Source: Heliocidaris tuberculata
Lineage: Eukaryota > Echinodermata > Echinoidea > Camarodonta > Echinometridae
Direction: 5' to 3'
Assembly (NCBI GenBank): GCA_025618425.1
Contig: CM046850.1
Coordinates: 7,623,249-7,687,248 of the forward strand
Length of the DNA stretch: 64,000 bases
A program made the position numbers and the translations under genes. Positions 22,645 through 34,371 of the stretch are shown piece after piece; the stretch's first letter is position 1, and each line of letters begins with the position of its first letter. The notes beneath the pieces were generated by a model. It ran no database searches. It saw nothing but the letters and a program-made list of their open reading frames with translations, and was not told the origin of the DNA.

Positions 22645-23815
22645 TGAAACACTGGACGTCCTACCCCCCCCCCCCCCTCTCTATATCTCTGTCTCTCTCT
22701 CTGTCTCTCTCTCTCTATATATATTTTCTACTCCCTGTTTCTCTCCCTTCCTCTCCATCTACCCCTCTCTTTCAAACACTTCTCTTTATGTCTGTATCTA
22801 TTCTTCCTTTATTGCCCTTCCATATCTCTCCCTGTCTACCTTCTTCAACCTGTCTCTCGTTGTCTCTCTGTCCATCAGCTCTGCCTGTTTATCACTCTTT
22901 AGTCTTGTCTCTATCTACTCTCTCCTCCATATTACCCTTATGTAATGTGTCTATAGTTGTCCATCTTCTCTCGATCCCACTCACCCATCCCCTCTCTCTC
23001 CCTCTCTATCTCTACCGCTCTATTCATCCCCTTGCCTGTCTCATTAATATTTGCTCTCTCCTTCCCCTCAGCTCTCTCTTTCTACCCTACCCCCCCCCCC
23101 CTCTCTCTCTCTCTCTCTCTTTGTCTTTTGCTCTCAACCACCCAGCGTCTCTCCATTCGCATCCGCTATTTGCCTCCCTTCTTCTCCCTACTCCCCCTTT
23201 CCCCTGTCCTTCTATACCTCCTGCTCTATTGTCTCCTCTCCCTTTTCTCTTTGCCTCTGCCTCTCCCTCTGTCTCTCTTTCACCGCTTCTTCCCCACATT
23301 CCCTCCCTGTCTTTCTCTGTCTGCTCATATTGTTGCCCATCCATAACTCCTCTTACTTTCTCCCTCTCTCTCTCTCCATCCAACCCCTTTCCCCATCTCC
23401 CTCCCTCTCTGCCTGCATGTCCGTCTCTAGTTTTCTGTGTGTCTCTGTTTGTCTATCTTCCTGTCTCTCTATCCATTACCTCCTCTCGTTTCCTCCTGTC
23501 CTTTTGCCTCTCGCTCACTCTATTTCTTCCCCGTTCATCTCAATAACCTCTCTAGATTTCTCACTCCATTTCTCTTTACCCCATCCTCTCCCTCTTCAGA
23601 CCTCTCTCTGTTGAGCCTTCACCTCATTTCATTAAAGAGCTCTCTCCCTCCCTTATCCCTCTCTCTCTCCCTCTCTTTATCTCTCTCTCTCCATCTCCTC
23701 CCTCCCTCTCTCTCTCCTCCTCTCCATCCGTCCCTCTCTCTTATCTCTGTCTCTCTCCGTCTGTGCATCTTCCCCCCCCCCCCTTTTTCTCTCATGTCTC
23801 TCTTCTACGACCGTA
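22645..23815. repeat. 1.2-kb polypyrimidine tract
   Basis: Almost every base on the plus strand is C or T, mostly CTCT, CCCTCT and TCTG units with poly-C islands at 22664, 23090 and 23773. It gives spurious frames up to 337 codons (Ser/Leu/Pro-rich) in several registers at once, so they are not genes. Such homopyrimidine DNA can adopt triplex (H-DNA) structure. The stretch 23820-24410 is AT-rich with no recognised feature. Confidence 0.85.
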
Positions 23816-24410
23816 GTTCATTATAAGATAATCATTTCCAATACTCCAAAGCTATAAATGGTATTCTGTTAACTGATTTGATCAAATTATTCCAAGTAAA
23901 ATAATCACAAAATACTGTAACTATAATATTGAATGATTTTTGTCATCAAACCCCGTGGAATACCCATCAATTATTATTTTTTTTTTTTTAAATGTTGGAA
24001 ACTGCAGTGTTGACTAATTTTAAGCTTAGGCGTATCATAATCTTTGAAAACATTGGGACCCACTATTCTAAAACTATACATGCATAAGGCAAATACAAGG
24101 GGGACGCGTTTTCCAAGTCAAGATGTCATGAACTTCATATCTTCAGGACGTACATGGAACGAGAAACAGATAACCCGTCATGTCAGGGGAAAAATCGTTA
24201 TATATTCTACTGCAATATGCATGTATAACCATGTTCGATTTGGTCTCAAACGCTTAATTTTACGGTACGTGATCTAAAAAAAATCAAGCAATATATAAAA
24301 TACTCGATGTATATCGTAAAACAACTCTATGAACTTCCGTGCATTTATGCATATAGAAAGAAAAATATAAGGTTTAAATCTTACCAATCATGATTGCTGG
24401 TAGAGTGACT

Positions 24411-27400
24411 CTTTTTTTTTTTTTTAAAGCAGAAGTTTCTGCATTTATTAAGAAATAAAATACAAACATTGTATACAATAATGATACAAATCAGAATTGA
24501 TACAAAATAATGTGTGACAACTGAATTACAAACATGAATATACTTAAATAATATTGAAATTATGGAGGTAAGTCAATAAATCGAGATAAATGCAGGGGCC
24601 AGCTATCATAAGCAAAAATGCTTGAGTGGATAGCAGCCGGGGGATGGGGGCTACATGATACCTTAATATACGAGTCGATATATTGTATGGGGTGTCACGT
24701 ATAAGGAATCAGATATATTTCCAGAAATTATAAGAATCTGAGTTGGTAAAAAAAGAAAAGGTGTAAAAAAGAAGAGGAATTGCAAGTGCGTGCATGTGAG
24801 TGAGTGCGGGTGAAAAGTGTGCGAATCGTATATCTTCTTAAACTAGTCATCTTTACAAATATTTGGATAAAAGGTATTTTTTCATTAATGCTTTGAAAGA
24901 ATGAAGTGATGCAGAATGTTTAATATTGTCAGGTAAATCGTTCCAAACATCTGGGCCATGGTGTCTTATCGATTTATGGGCTAGAATTATTTTTGGGTTG
25001 GTTAAATGGAGGTCAGAAGAGTGTCGTGTAGGAAAAGAATGAATATTTCTATTGTACGTAAAAATATTACGAAAAGGCAATGGTATAGTATTTGTCGAAA
25101 ATTTGTACATAAAGATTGCAGTTTGAAAGAGGTGAATATCGGCAATTTTTAATGTTTTTAATTGATGAAATATTGGATCAGTATGGGCTATGTAATGTGA
25201 ATGAGTACAAATACGGAGTGCTTTCTTTTGTAGGCGCGACATTGCCAAAATTTTCATCTTGTTACTATTCCCCCATACTATGTTACAGTAAGATATATAG
25301 GACAGAATGAATGAATTATAGAGCATAAATAGTGACTTTGGTTGGAGATGGTATTTCAATCTATATAAAATGCCTATGCCTCTCGAAGCTAACATGCAAA
25401 TATTACTAATGTGGCTATTCCAAGTTAGATTTGAATCGATTGTTACACCTAAGAACTTTGTTTCTTTCTTTTCTGTAATGGGCATATCGTCTATGAAAAT
25501 ATTGTTGTTAAAAACATGTTTAGAATGTATATTCTCAAAGTAGATGTAGTTTGTCTTGTCAATATTTAGGGAGAGTTTATTGGATTTGAACCAAAAGGAT
25601 AATTTCGTTAATTCTGAATTGAGAGTTTTAACAAGGATATTTAGATCTGCATGTGAGTAAAATATGTTAGTATCATCTGCAAACAAAACGTATGTTAGGA
25701 GTGGTGACGCGTTTACAATATCATTCATATATATCAAAAATAATAAGGGACCTAGAATGGAGCCCTGTGGTACTCCGCATTTAATGGTAGTAATATTAGA
25801 CGATTTAGATTTAAAAACAACATATTGACGTCTATTACGCAAATAATCTTCAAACCAAGAGAGTACAATCCCTCTGACTCCATATGCCTTTAGTTTACAA
25901 ATTAATATACGATGATCCATTGTATCGAAGGCTTTCGATAAGTCCATAAAAACCCCGATAGTATGTTCTCTTTTAGAGAGGGAATCGGTTATTTTGTCGC
26001 ATAATTGTAAAATTGCATAATCAGTTGAGTGATTCTCTCTGAATCCATATTGATTAGGAATTAACAAATTATTCATGTTCAAGAAAGCATATAATCGTTT
26101 ATAAACTATTTTTTCTAGTATTTTCGAAATGCTTGGTAATAAAGAAATTGGTCTGTAGTTAATAATTTGAGATGGATCATCTTTTTTATATATCGGAATT
26201 ATTTTTGCAATTTTCAATAAGTCTGGAAAAATACCTTGAGAGAGAGATAAATTGAAAATGTGTGATAACGGGGAAGCTATGAAATGAATTATTTGCTTTA
26301 TTAAAAAAATACTTAGTTCGTCATGGCCGCTAGATTTGGTGGATTTTAGAGAACGTACAATGTCTAAAATCTCGTTAATATTTGTTGGATTAAAAAACAG
26401 CGAGTGCTCAACATTGTCATTTAAGTATTTCGAAAAATCCTTTTCATTAGTGACTATTTTTGATGCTAAGTTTAGGCCAATATTAGTGAAGAATGTATTA
26501 AATGCATCGGCAATATCACTTGAATCTTGAATGTTACGCCCATTGTCTTTAAATTCGATATTATTCAGGGTATCCTTTTTCTTACCTAAAATGTCATTAA
26601 CTGTTTGCCATAATGCTTTATTGTTATCTTTATTGTTTTCAATTTTATTAGAAAAATATAATTTGCGAGCTAAACGAATTACAGATGTTAATCTATTACG
26701 GTATTTTTTATATTTATTTTGATTTTCAATTCTAGGTGATTTTAGTGATATTTTGTATAAACGATTTCGGGTATATATTGATTTGATTATACCTTGAGTA
26801 ATCCATGGTTGTTTATTTTTCTTTTTATTTGAATTAATTCTTGATAGGGGTACATTTTTATCATAATATAAAAGAAGTTTGTTTATAAATTTTTCATATG
26901 CTATATTCACATCTCTCTCGGGATAAATATCGCCCCAACCTTCTTGACTCAAGTCTATCGTTAGTGATTCTATATTACGTTTGGTTTCTTTGCGTCGTAT
27001 TATATGTTCTTTATTATGAGGTTTATGTATGTGTTTATCATTTGGACATATCGTGAATACTGGTAAATGATCTGAAATGTCATAATATATTATTCCATTA
27101 TGTTTTTCATCTGATACGTTGGTGACAATATTATCGATTATGGTATGTGTTAGGTTTGTAATCCTAGTTGGTTTATCAATAAGAGGTTTAATAGAAAATG
27201 AAGACAATAAATTGATAAATTGTTGGCCTAGTACAGTGTAAGGTAAGGAAAGATCTATATTAAAGTCTCCCGTGATATATATATCTTTGTTTTCTCGAGA
27301 TACTAGTTCGAGACATGATTCAAATTTTTCCAAAAATATACTGGCTACATTATTAGGTGGTCTATACATCACCCCAACTATTTTATTTTTATGTTTATCA

Positions 27401-28020
27401 TCCATAATTTCTAAAAACAGAGTTTCTATTCCTTCAAGTTGAATATCATGTCTTATCTTATAGTGCAGATCATTGCGAATGTAAAAGGCGACACCTCCTC
27501 CCTTTCCATCGTTACGGTCAATATGACTAAATTGATAATTATCCATATTAAATATTGGAGGGGAGTTTGGGTGTAACCAGGTCTCTGTAACCGCTATCAG
27601 AGAAAATGGAAACTGGTTTAATGAAGATAAAAATTCATCAAAAGTATCAAAGTTCTTTGGTAAGCTTCGGATATTTATGTGTAATAAACTAAAGCAATGA
27701 AATTTATTGTTTGGGCCTGTTGAGTTAAAAGTTGAATTAAATTCGCTAGCAGTATAGTATTTATTCTGGGGTGTAAAGACTGAATCATTTAATATGTCAT
27801 CTACATCCATCAAAAAGTAATGTCTGGTGTGTCGACCAGTATAGGTTAATTTGGTGTACATAGTGTGTGCAAGTGCGTGAAGGAGTGCATGTGTATTTTA
27901 TTTGGGTGTCGGCAAAGACAAATAAAATCAGGGCTTGGTACATGTTCACTTGTGTGTGACGATCAGACAGACTCCGAGCTGGTGGTAAAGTTCGATCACA
28001 GAATCGTCTTGAAATAAGAG
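24411..28020 (-). mobile_element. Near full-length LINE (CR1/L2-like), poly-A end at left
   Basis: On the minus strand a 5' region of about 150 bases (to about 28020, boundary uncertain) precedes the ORF. A 3' untranslated region of about 430 bases ends in a poly-A tail, seen as the poly-T run at 24412-24425. No separate ORF1 was found upstream. I could not identify a target-site duplication with certainty. Confidence 0.7.
24853..27861 (-). CDS. LINE ORF2: apurinic-type endonuclease plus reverse transcriptase
   Basis: An uninterrupted 1002-residue protein that would nick target DNA and reverse-transcribe the element RNA. The endonuclease shows HINIRS (about residue 61), TETW (about 92), GDFNIDL (about 198) and the SDH motif (about 263). 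The reverse transcriptase shows motif A MDLSKAFD (about 639), motif B GVPQGSILGP (about 696) and the catalytic FADD (about 727). The C-terminal region has the usual 'SIRHHGPDVWNDLP' signature. All catalytic residues I can check are present, so the copy may be recent. The jockey-superfamily CR1/L2 group is my best placement by motif style. The start codon may be internal, since translation of such ORFs is often poorly defined. Confidence 0.9.
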   Translation of the reverse strand: MYTKLTYTGRHTRHYFLMDVDDILNDSVFTPQNKYYTASEFNSTFNSTGPNNKFHCFSLLHINIRSLPKNFDTFDEFLSSLNQFPFSLIAVTETWLHPNSPPIFNMDNYQFSHIDRNDGKGGGVAFYIRNDLHYKIRHDIQLEGIETLFLEIMDDKHKNKIVGVMYRPPNNVASIFLEKFESCLELVSRENKDIYITGDFNIDLSLPYTVLGQQFINLLSSFSIKPLIDKPTRITNLTHTIIDNIVTNVSDEKHNGIIYYDISDHLPVFTICPNDKHIHKPHNKEHIIRRKETKRNIESLTIDLSQEGWGDIYPERDVNIAYEKFINKLLLYYDKNVPLSRINSNKKKNKQPWITQGIIKSIYTRNRLYKISLKSPRIENQNKYKKYRNRLTSVIRLARKLYFSNKIENNKDNNKALWQTVNDILGKKKDTLNNIEFKDNGRNIQDSSDIADAFNTFFTNIGLNLASKIVTNEKDFSKYLNDNVEHSLFFNPTNINEILDIVRSLKSTKSSGHDELSIFLIKQIIHFIASPLSHIFNLSLSQGIFPDLLKIAKIIPIYKKDDPSQIINYRPISLLPSISKILEKIVYKRLYAFLNMNNLLIPNQYGFRENHSTDYAILQLCDKITDSLSKREHTIGVFMDLSKAFDTMDHRILICKLKAYGVRGIVLSWFEDYLRNRRQYVVFKSKSSNITTIKCGVPQGSILGPLLFLIYMNDIVNASPLLTYVLFADDTNIFYSHADLNILVKTLNSELTKLSFWFKSNKLSLNIDKTNYIYFENIHSKHVFNNNIFIDDMPITEKKETKFLGVTIDSNLTWNSHISNICMLASRGIGILYRLKYHLQPKSLFMLYNSFILSYISYCNIVWGNSNKMKILAMSRLQKKALRICTHSHYIAHTDPIFHQLKTLKIADIHLFQTAIFMYKFSTNTIPLPFRNIFTYNRNIHSFPTRHSSDLHLTNPKIILAHKSIRHHGPDVWNDLPDNIKHSASLHSFKALMKKYLLSKYL

Positions 28021-28704
28021 GATGCTCTTTTTAAGGGTTTATATCCTAGCATACACACATATATATATATACATACCACTCGCTAAGATAATTATTCAAG
28101 CATCCAAATATTTCGTACCTATCTTGATCAGGACTCAGGTATTAACTATAAAAAAAGACATATAATAAGAAACGTGCAGACAGATGTGTCTGTCTCGAGA
28201 GGCGAATTGGAGCAAGGGATGAGAAAAAAAAAAAAGCAGCTGAGATTAGCTCTTTACTATAGAAATAATTAACAAAAAGCAATGAATGAATGATTTCATA
28301 ACAGTTAAGTAAACTATTTATCTCCCCCCCCCCCCCTTGACTTCCCTTTGAGTGATCATGCTAACTTCAATTCCACCTTTCCTGCCAGGTGAGCTATGAA
28401 TAAAGAATAACATTTTACAGTAATGATGTTCTATTCTTATATCCTTGTTTAAGTTTACAATTTACATTTAATCGAATTTTGAATATTATAAAAACAGTTT
28501 AAAAATCTTGTTTCTGGACATTACTACAATGATTTAGTTAAGTTAATGAAATATTTTGCGAGGCCGTACGATGCTCTTACACAAAGGCTATGACTCGGAC
28601 AACCACATTTTTGTAACCTTTCAAAGACATTCTACCATGGAGATGGCCTCCGAGGACCCGAACCGAAGAACCGACAGCATTGTCATCGTAGCAATACTAT
28701 GAGT
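28021..28704. other. Intergenic spacer
   Basis: AT-rich DNA with a short (AT)n run near 28060 and a poly-C run at 28325. No gene or repeat boundary was identified. Confidence 0.3.
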
Positions 28705-31456
28705 TCCGAGGCCAAGGGCTCCTGAAAACACCTGGTCAATTATACTAATAATTGGCAATGTTATACAAATATATTAAAACAAAAGTCGGTTGTCCGTTTC
28801 CTACTGCCGTATCTTATTATGTTAATTTGTATATGATCGTCAGCAATTTTGGAGACACTTCACAAGCATGCCAACAAAGCATATAACATTGTTGCATATA
28901 ATAGCAAAACAACAAAGTGCCTCCAGACATGAATAATTATGTCCAGTATGCACTACTGCCTTACACAAAAGAATGAGGCATTAAAAGTAAATATTTGAGA
29001 TTATAGGTAATTTAAATAGTTATGTAACAAACTGCTTTGATATATGGTTAACATTATATTCACTCATTACATGTCAGAGGCACAAACATAATGGCCAAAT
29101 TGACGTGTTCAGCGCTATGGAGGCAAACATGGAGTTTGTTGTGAATGGCTCAATACTACACAGTGATATTAATTAGCTTTTTATGTGCAAACATTCACCA
29201 AGAAGCTGGGGGAACTCATCCATGCAGATGAATTTGAATAATTATTTTATGTATAATGATCCTTATTTACATAGGTATTCCATACAACATATCAATGCAT
29301 TATATAACTTATCCATCCACGATAATGGGCTAGGGCACAAAGTGTATTTGGGGAGTTTGTATGTGAATGGCTCAATACATCACTGTCGTGACTGTGATAA
29401 TAAATATGTGCAAACATTCACCAAGAGGCTGGGGGAACTCAGCCTTGCAGATGAATTTGAATAATTATCTATGAATAACGATCCTTATTTGCATAGGTAT
29501 TCCATACAACATATCAAGGCATTATATAACTTGTCCATCCACGATAATGGGCTAGGGAACAAAGTGTATTCGTGGGCAAGATCCAATTTATAACAGACCA
29601 ATGCATGTAACCGCTCTATGAGGTGGTTAAAGCTTGGGAGACAAATGGCGATGGGGTGGGGGGTGGGGGGCCGGGGGGGTGATAATCGACTGAAATTGAC
29701 GTAGAATAATTATAAACATGGTGAAAGCGTAAAAATCAATTGATTGGAATTTAAAGTTGAAGACATAGATGATTTCTTATTTCAAAAACGATATCTCTCT
29801 CTTATTTACCTTTTGATTGAAAAATAAAAAAATTCACCCTCTTTGGGAGGAACAGTTATTTCAAATGACATAAATAGTGTTCATTTTTGTATTTCTTTTC
29901 GAAGATTACCATGAACTAGAACTTGAACTTAAAGAATTTAAACATGTAAACATATTTTTTTGTTGTTGTTTAGACAGAAAGATAAAAAGTTTTATTTCGA
30001 CCTCTTTCTCTATGTCTGAGATTGAAGAGTAATTGTCACTTTAGATGGCATAATAATCTTTTCCCCCTTCTCCTCTCTTTCCTTTCACCTCTTTCCCAAA
30101 TTACGATAAACTTGATTTAAAGTAAAAATAATTACGACGAAATTCACATAAACTCTCAAGGGCTCCTGGAAAGACCTGGTTGATCATATAATAATTAGCA
30201 ATGCTGTACGAATATATAGAAACAAAATCGGTTGTCCGTTTCCTATACTGCCGTATCTTATTAAGTTCATTAGTATATATATTTATATGTATTGTCAGCA
30301 ATTTTAGAGATAGTTCACTACCATGCCAACAAAGCATATAACATTGTTGCATACCAATAGCAAAACAAAAAGGTACCTCCAGACATGAATAATGTTATGT
30401 CCAGTATGCACTACTGACATACAGAAAATGATAATATATTAAGAGTAACAATTTGAGAACATAAGTAATTCAAACAGCTATGTAACCAAATGCTTTGATA
30501 TGGTAACAATATATTCACTCATTACATGTCAGAGGCACAATCATAATGGCCAAAGTGACGTGTTCAACGCTATGGAGGCAAAACATGGAGTTTTTATATG
30601 AATGGCTCAATACATCACTGTGATAATAATTAGATTTTTATGTGCAAACATTCACCAAGAAGCTGGGGGAACTCAGCCATGCAGATGAAGTTGAATAATT
30701 ATTCTATGAATAACGATCCTCATTTGCATAGGTATTCCATACAACATAATCCATGCATTACATAACCTATCCATTCACGATAATAGGCTGGGGCACAGTG
30801 TGTATTCGTGGGCAAATTGAAAACACTTGCATAAATAATATTACAATATATGTGCCCGAAAAAATGCAAAAAAAACAGGCAATCAGGCCCAGAAAGGCAA
30901 AACAGACCAATGCATGTTCATACAGTAACCACTCTATGATGTGGTTAAAGCTTGGGAGACAAATGGCGAGGGGGAGGGGGGGGGGGGTAATCGACTTGAT
31001 ATTGACGTAAGATAATTATAAACATAGTGAAAGCGTAAAAAAAATAATTGATTGGAATTCAAAGTTGAAAACGCTGATGATTTCTTATTTTAAAAACGAT
31101 ATCTCTCTCCAATTTTCCTTTTGATTGAAAGATAAGAAGTTTCACCCTCTTTGGGAGTAACAGTAATTTCAAATGACATAAATAATGTTCATTTTTTGTA
31201 CTTCTTTTCGACAATTATCTTGAACTAGAACTTGAACTTAAAGAATTTAAACATGTAAACATTTTTTTTTTCGTTTAGACAGAAAGATAAAAAGTTTTAT
31301 TTCGACCTCTTTCTCTATGTATGAGAATGAAGAGTAACAGTCACTTTGAATGACATAATAACCCTTTTTTCTTCCTCTCTTTTCTTTTACTGCTTTCCCA
31401 AATTACGATAACTTGATTTGAAGAAAAAATAATTACGAAGAAATTCTCATAAACTG
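28705..31456. repeat. Tandem duplication of a 1.3-1.45 kb unit
   Basis: Unit 1 (about 28705-30160) and unit 2 (about 30161-31456) share ordered landmarks. These include 'ggctcctg.aaa.acctggt', 'tcggttgtccgtttcct', 'tatgtccagtatgcactact', 'aacattcaccaag', 'ttgaataattat' and 'tttatttcgacctctttctc'. In unit 1 a sub-segment of about 220 bp (29183-29400) is duplicated again at 29404-29590. The interior has no long ORF; the 93- and 85-codon frames are not conserved between the units. The divergence (roughly 10%) suggests an old event. Confidence 0.75.
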
Positions 31457-31800
31457 CACTTATTTTCTCTTTCTTCTTCCCTTTTATAATAATTATATAG
31501 ACATGAATGTCAATGTAATGCATTAATACAATGTATATAAACCACACATAAATTTGATAGCTTGGTTATACTAATATCATAAAAATTAATGGCTTGAGTC
31601 TCATAAAGGAATTAAATCCAATAATTTTATGACTAGAAAGAAGAGTTTGGTGTTTTCATAAAAATAAAATTGGTATAATATATCTTACTTGGGTGTCTTG
31701 TTCTGTTTACTTGCATATCGTAGTTTTGGAAACACTTTGGAAACATTTCGTCAATTATCTGGTGATCAGCCTCGGATCTTGCGATCGCTATTTCGTTGTG

Positions 31801-32613
31801 CTAATCGGCGTAGGTTTTCCATTCTCTGTGGTTTTTCTCCTTGAACTGGAGAATGACATCCGTACCTCTGACGAAGATCTTCGTTGATAGGTTTTTTTCC
31901 TTGCGAAGATGGTAGGCGATATTAGCCAATTTTCCGCGGCGGAATTTCATGGTGGGCGGCAGGTCGGTTCTCACGGAGATCCTGCTACGGGGTCTGGCGG
32001 AGGCGCCGCGGATGGTCTCGTGATCATGATCCTTAGTCGCGTTCTTGTTGCGTTGTTGGTTGTCGTAAGCTTCGAGGATACGTTGGCGGTCTCGCATGAT
32101 GGCGAATTTCGCGATGATGGGATCGGGTCCATTGTCGCGTGCTGCTCCTTCGTTTGTATCTTGCGATTTCCGTGGGAGTCGATGAGCGTTGATAATCAAG
32201 ATCCTTGCAGCCTCTTCATTTGATATGCCCAGATCGATGAAGACATTTTTCAGTTTTTCGTACACGTTTTCCTCTTTGTTTTGGGTTATTCCGTAAAAGA
32301 GAAGGTTAGATTTACGCATATAGACTTCCATCATAAGTAGTTTCTTTTCTAGGGCTGCCACGTCAGCTTTATGCTCCTTACGAAGCTTCGGAATTTCGTT
32401 TTGTTCAGTGTTCAAAGCACGGTCACTTGTGACTTGCAATGATGTCTCGATATCAGAAATTTTGCGGTGCATGGCGTTCGTTTCATCCCGAAGACCGTCG
32501 ATTTTCTTGCAGAGAACGTCCGAGAGTTTCATAACGTCCGCTTTTAGTTCGCTGAGGGTGGGCTGGTCAGATTGGGGTTGGTTCTGTGTGTTAGCTCGCG
32601 TGTCATACGGCAT
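31801..32613 (-). CDS. L1-like ORF1 protein (orphan)
   Basis: A 270-residue ORF starting MPYDTRANTQNQ. Residues about 20-100 form a heptad-rich coiled coil (KADVMKLSDVLCKKIDGL). An RRM-like core follows with LLMMEVYMRKSNLLFYGI, and then the basic C-terminal domain RRGKLANIAYHLRKEKN. This is the order seen in L1-type ORF1 (Transposase_22) RNA-binding chaperones, which bind element RNA as trimers. There are no stops or shifts, so it is intact. Downstream on the minus strand, where ORF2 should be, only about 110 bases remain before unrelated AT-rich DNA. It is therefore an ORF2-less derivative, or an ORF1 taken up by another gene. Confidence 0.75.
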   Translation of the reverse strand: MPYDTRANTQNQPQSDQPTLSELKADVMKLSDVLCKKIDGLRDETNAMHRKISDIETSLQVTSDRALNTEQNEIPKLRKEHKADVAALEKKLLMMEVYMRKSNLLFYGITQNKEENVYEKLKNVFIDLGISNEEAARILIINAHRLPRKSQDTNEGAARDNGPDPIIAKFAIMRDRQRILEAYDNQQRNKNATKDHDHETIRGASARPRSRISVRTDLPPTMKFRRGKLANIAYHLRKEKNLSTKIFVRGTDVILQFKEKNHREWKTYAD

Positions 32614-32639
32614 GGTGGTATTGAGTTCAAAGTCATTCA

Positions 32640-34371
32640 GAAATCCAGTAAAATATCGGAAAAAAATAGGCGCTAAGTGCTGTCCAACTGTTAGACTTAG
32701 TCGATGAAAGGTAAATTAACAAAAATAACCCAAATATAGCTCAGTTTGATGTAGAAAAGTGTGAAATTCGTTTGCACCAGCCCGGAGCTGTCTAAGTAAA
32801 CGTGCTTACACAACGGCGTCCATGTAGTCTCTCAACCCTGTCGCTTCTAACACAGAGAAGTTTATGGGGCTTAGCAATAGCCAGTGGGCATCGATTGTGC
32901 AAGAAAAACGATATAATATTTCCTAATCTGAGAAGTGTCTTCCAGCGGTCATACTGGTACACCTTTTCAGTATAAGTGCAAATTTATGCCTGAAAATCAT
33001 GATGATATCCCTCCCAACACATTTATTTGAGCAAGAATTAGCAGGTTATTATCGTTTCTACTAGTTGGAAAACAAGATGGCGTTAAGAGGCCTGATTTTA
33101 GTGCAAATTTCACAACTTTTTTCATTCTTTTTGATGTTTAGTGGAATCTAGGTCAACCAAGTCACAGAAATAAGTCTCTACTAATATTACTCAGGAAAGC
33201 TATTTTCTTTATCTTCCATGATGTCTGATTCGAAAGATATGCTAATTATGGAATTTTTATCAAAAATCCAAGATGGCCACCAAAATGGCCGATTTTCATG
33301 AATTTGAACCCCATGGGACATGATTTGGCAATGGGACCATACAAATTTATTAAATACTTGAGGCATTACAAAAGAATTGGTTTTAAAAATGTATCTCCAT
33401 GGTGCCCGGGGACCCCCATTTCCGAGTAGACTATATACCCTTTAAAAAAAAACTACATGTAATTTCTCATGTAATTTACCCTGCGTACTTGGGTTTATAT
33501 TATCCACAATATATAATCATAATTTTCTTCTTCCTTTTGTACCCTTTCTCTTTCTCAAATTATGTCTTTTGCGCCCCATTCCAGTAGCCCTTGCCAAACA
33601 AAGCTCACAAAAACAGATGTAGGCCTATATGCCTATAACTTAGTACCAGTTTTTGCGTATAACAATGGAATTGATAATATAGCAGAAGCCTTTTTAAAAA
33701 ATCACCAAAATTTGCAAATACTTCTTTCAAACTTACGAAATATTCACAGAAATACAAGAAATGCACAATTTTGTTCCCATCTGCATCTGTATTTCATAAG
33801 GTAATACTGTTATCATCATCATCATCATCATCATCATCATTCTATCATATAATCTAAAATTTGTAAAACATGAATTCATTTCCCAAGTCTATTCTACATG
33901 CAAAATAGCAAAGTTCCATATTCCTTGAAAATGCCTTGAATTTTCTGGAGATAATCAAGGCTTGGAACCCTCAAGGCCAAGGCCAAGGCATGCTAAAGGC
34001 CAAGGCATCCAAGTACAAGGCCAAGCCTGAAACAAAAACTTAAGGCGCATCATGGCCAAGTCCACCACCGCTTCAGCCCCCCCCCCCCCAAAAAAAAAAA
34101 AAATAATAATAATAATAATAAATAAATAAAAAATAAAAAATAAATAAATAAAATAAATATAAAAAAAATAATAACAAAAATAAATAATTTTTTTTTCCAA
34201 AAAATTGAAGCACATATATGACCCCGGTGATATAGACGAGCACGCTCTTCTGACAGACGTCCACTTTGCATTCCTTGCTGCAGAATTAATAGATCTTTGT
34301 TTTCATGCTCATGAATCAATAGAATAATCAATTCTTACACTTGCAACATTCATTGAGCAGCGATTGCTTAC
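32640..34371. other. Intergenic DNA with repeat fragments
   Basis: At about 33070-33420 there is a dispersed-repeat-like stretch with 'aagatggcgttaagagg' and 'caagatggccaccaaaatgg'. (ATC)n occupies 33812-33841. An 'aaggccaaggc' repeat lies at 33970-34030, and poly-C, poly-A and (AAT)n at 34076-34200. Frames here (86-93 codons) are low-complexity. No exon was found linking the RING-like exon to anything further left. Confidence 0.35.

Noticed and set aside
22533..23546. 337-codon ORF rich in Ser, Leu and Pro, with overlapping ORFs in other frames.
   Set aside because: It is a translation of a pyrimidine-only tract, which is open in all frames. There is no domain, no splice structure and no codon bias.
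25010..25045. LINE residues HSFPTRHSSDL resemble the translation of an Illumina adapter (FPTRRSSDL).
   Set aside because: The bases differ from the adapter at several positions, the frame is continuous on both sides, and TRHSSDLHL fits the normal C-terminal consensus of this LINE class. Coincidence is more likely than contamination.
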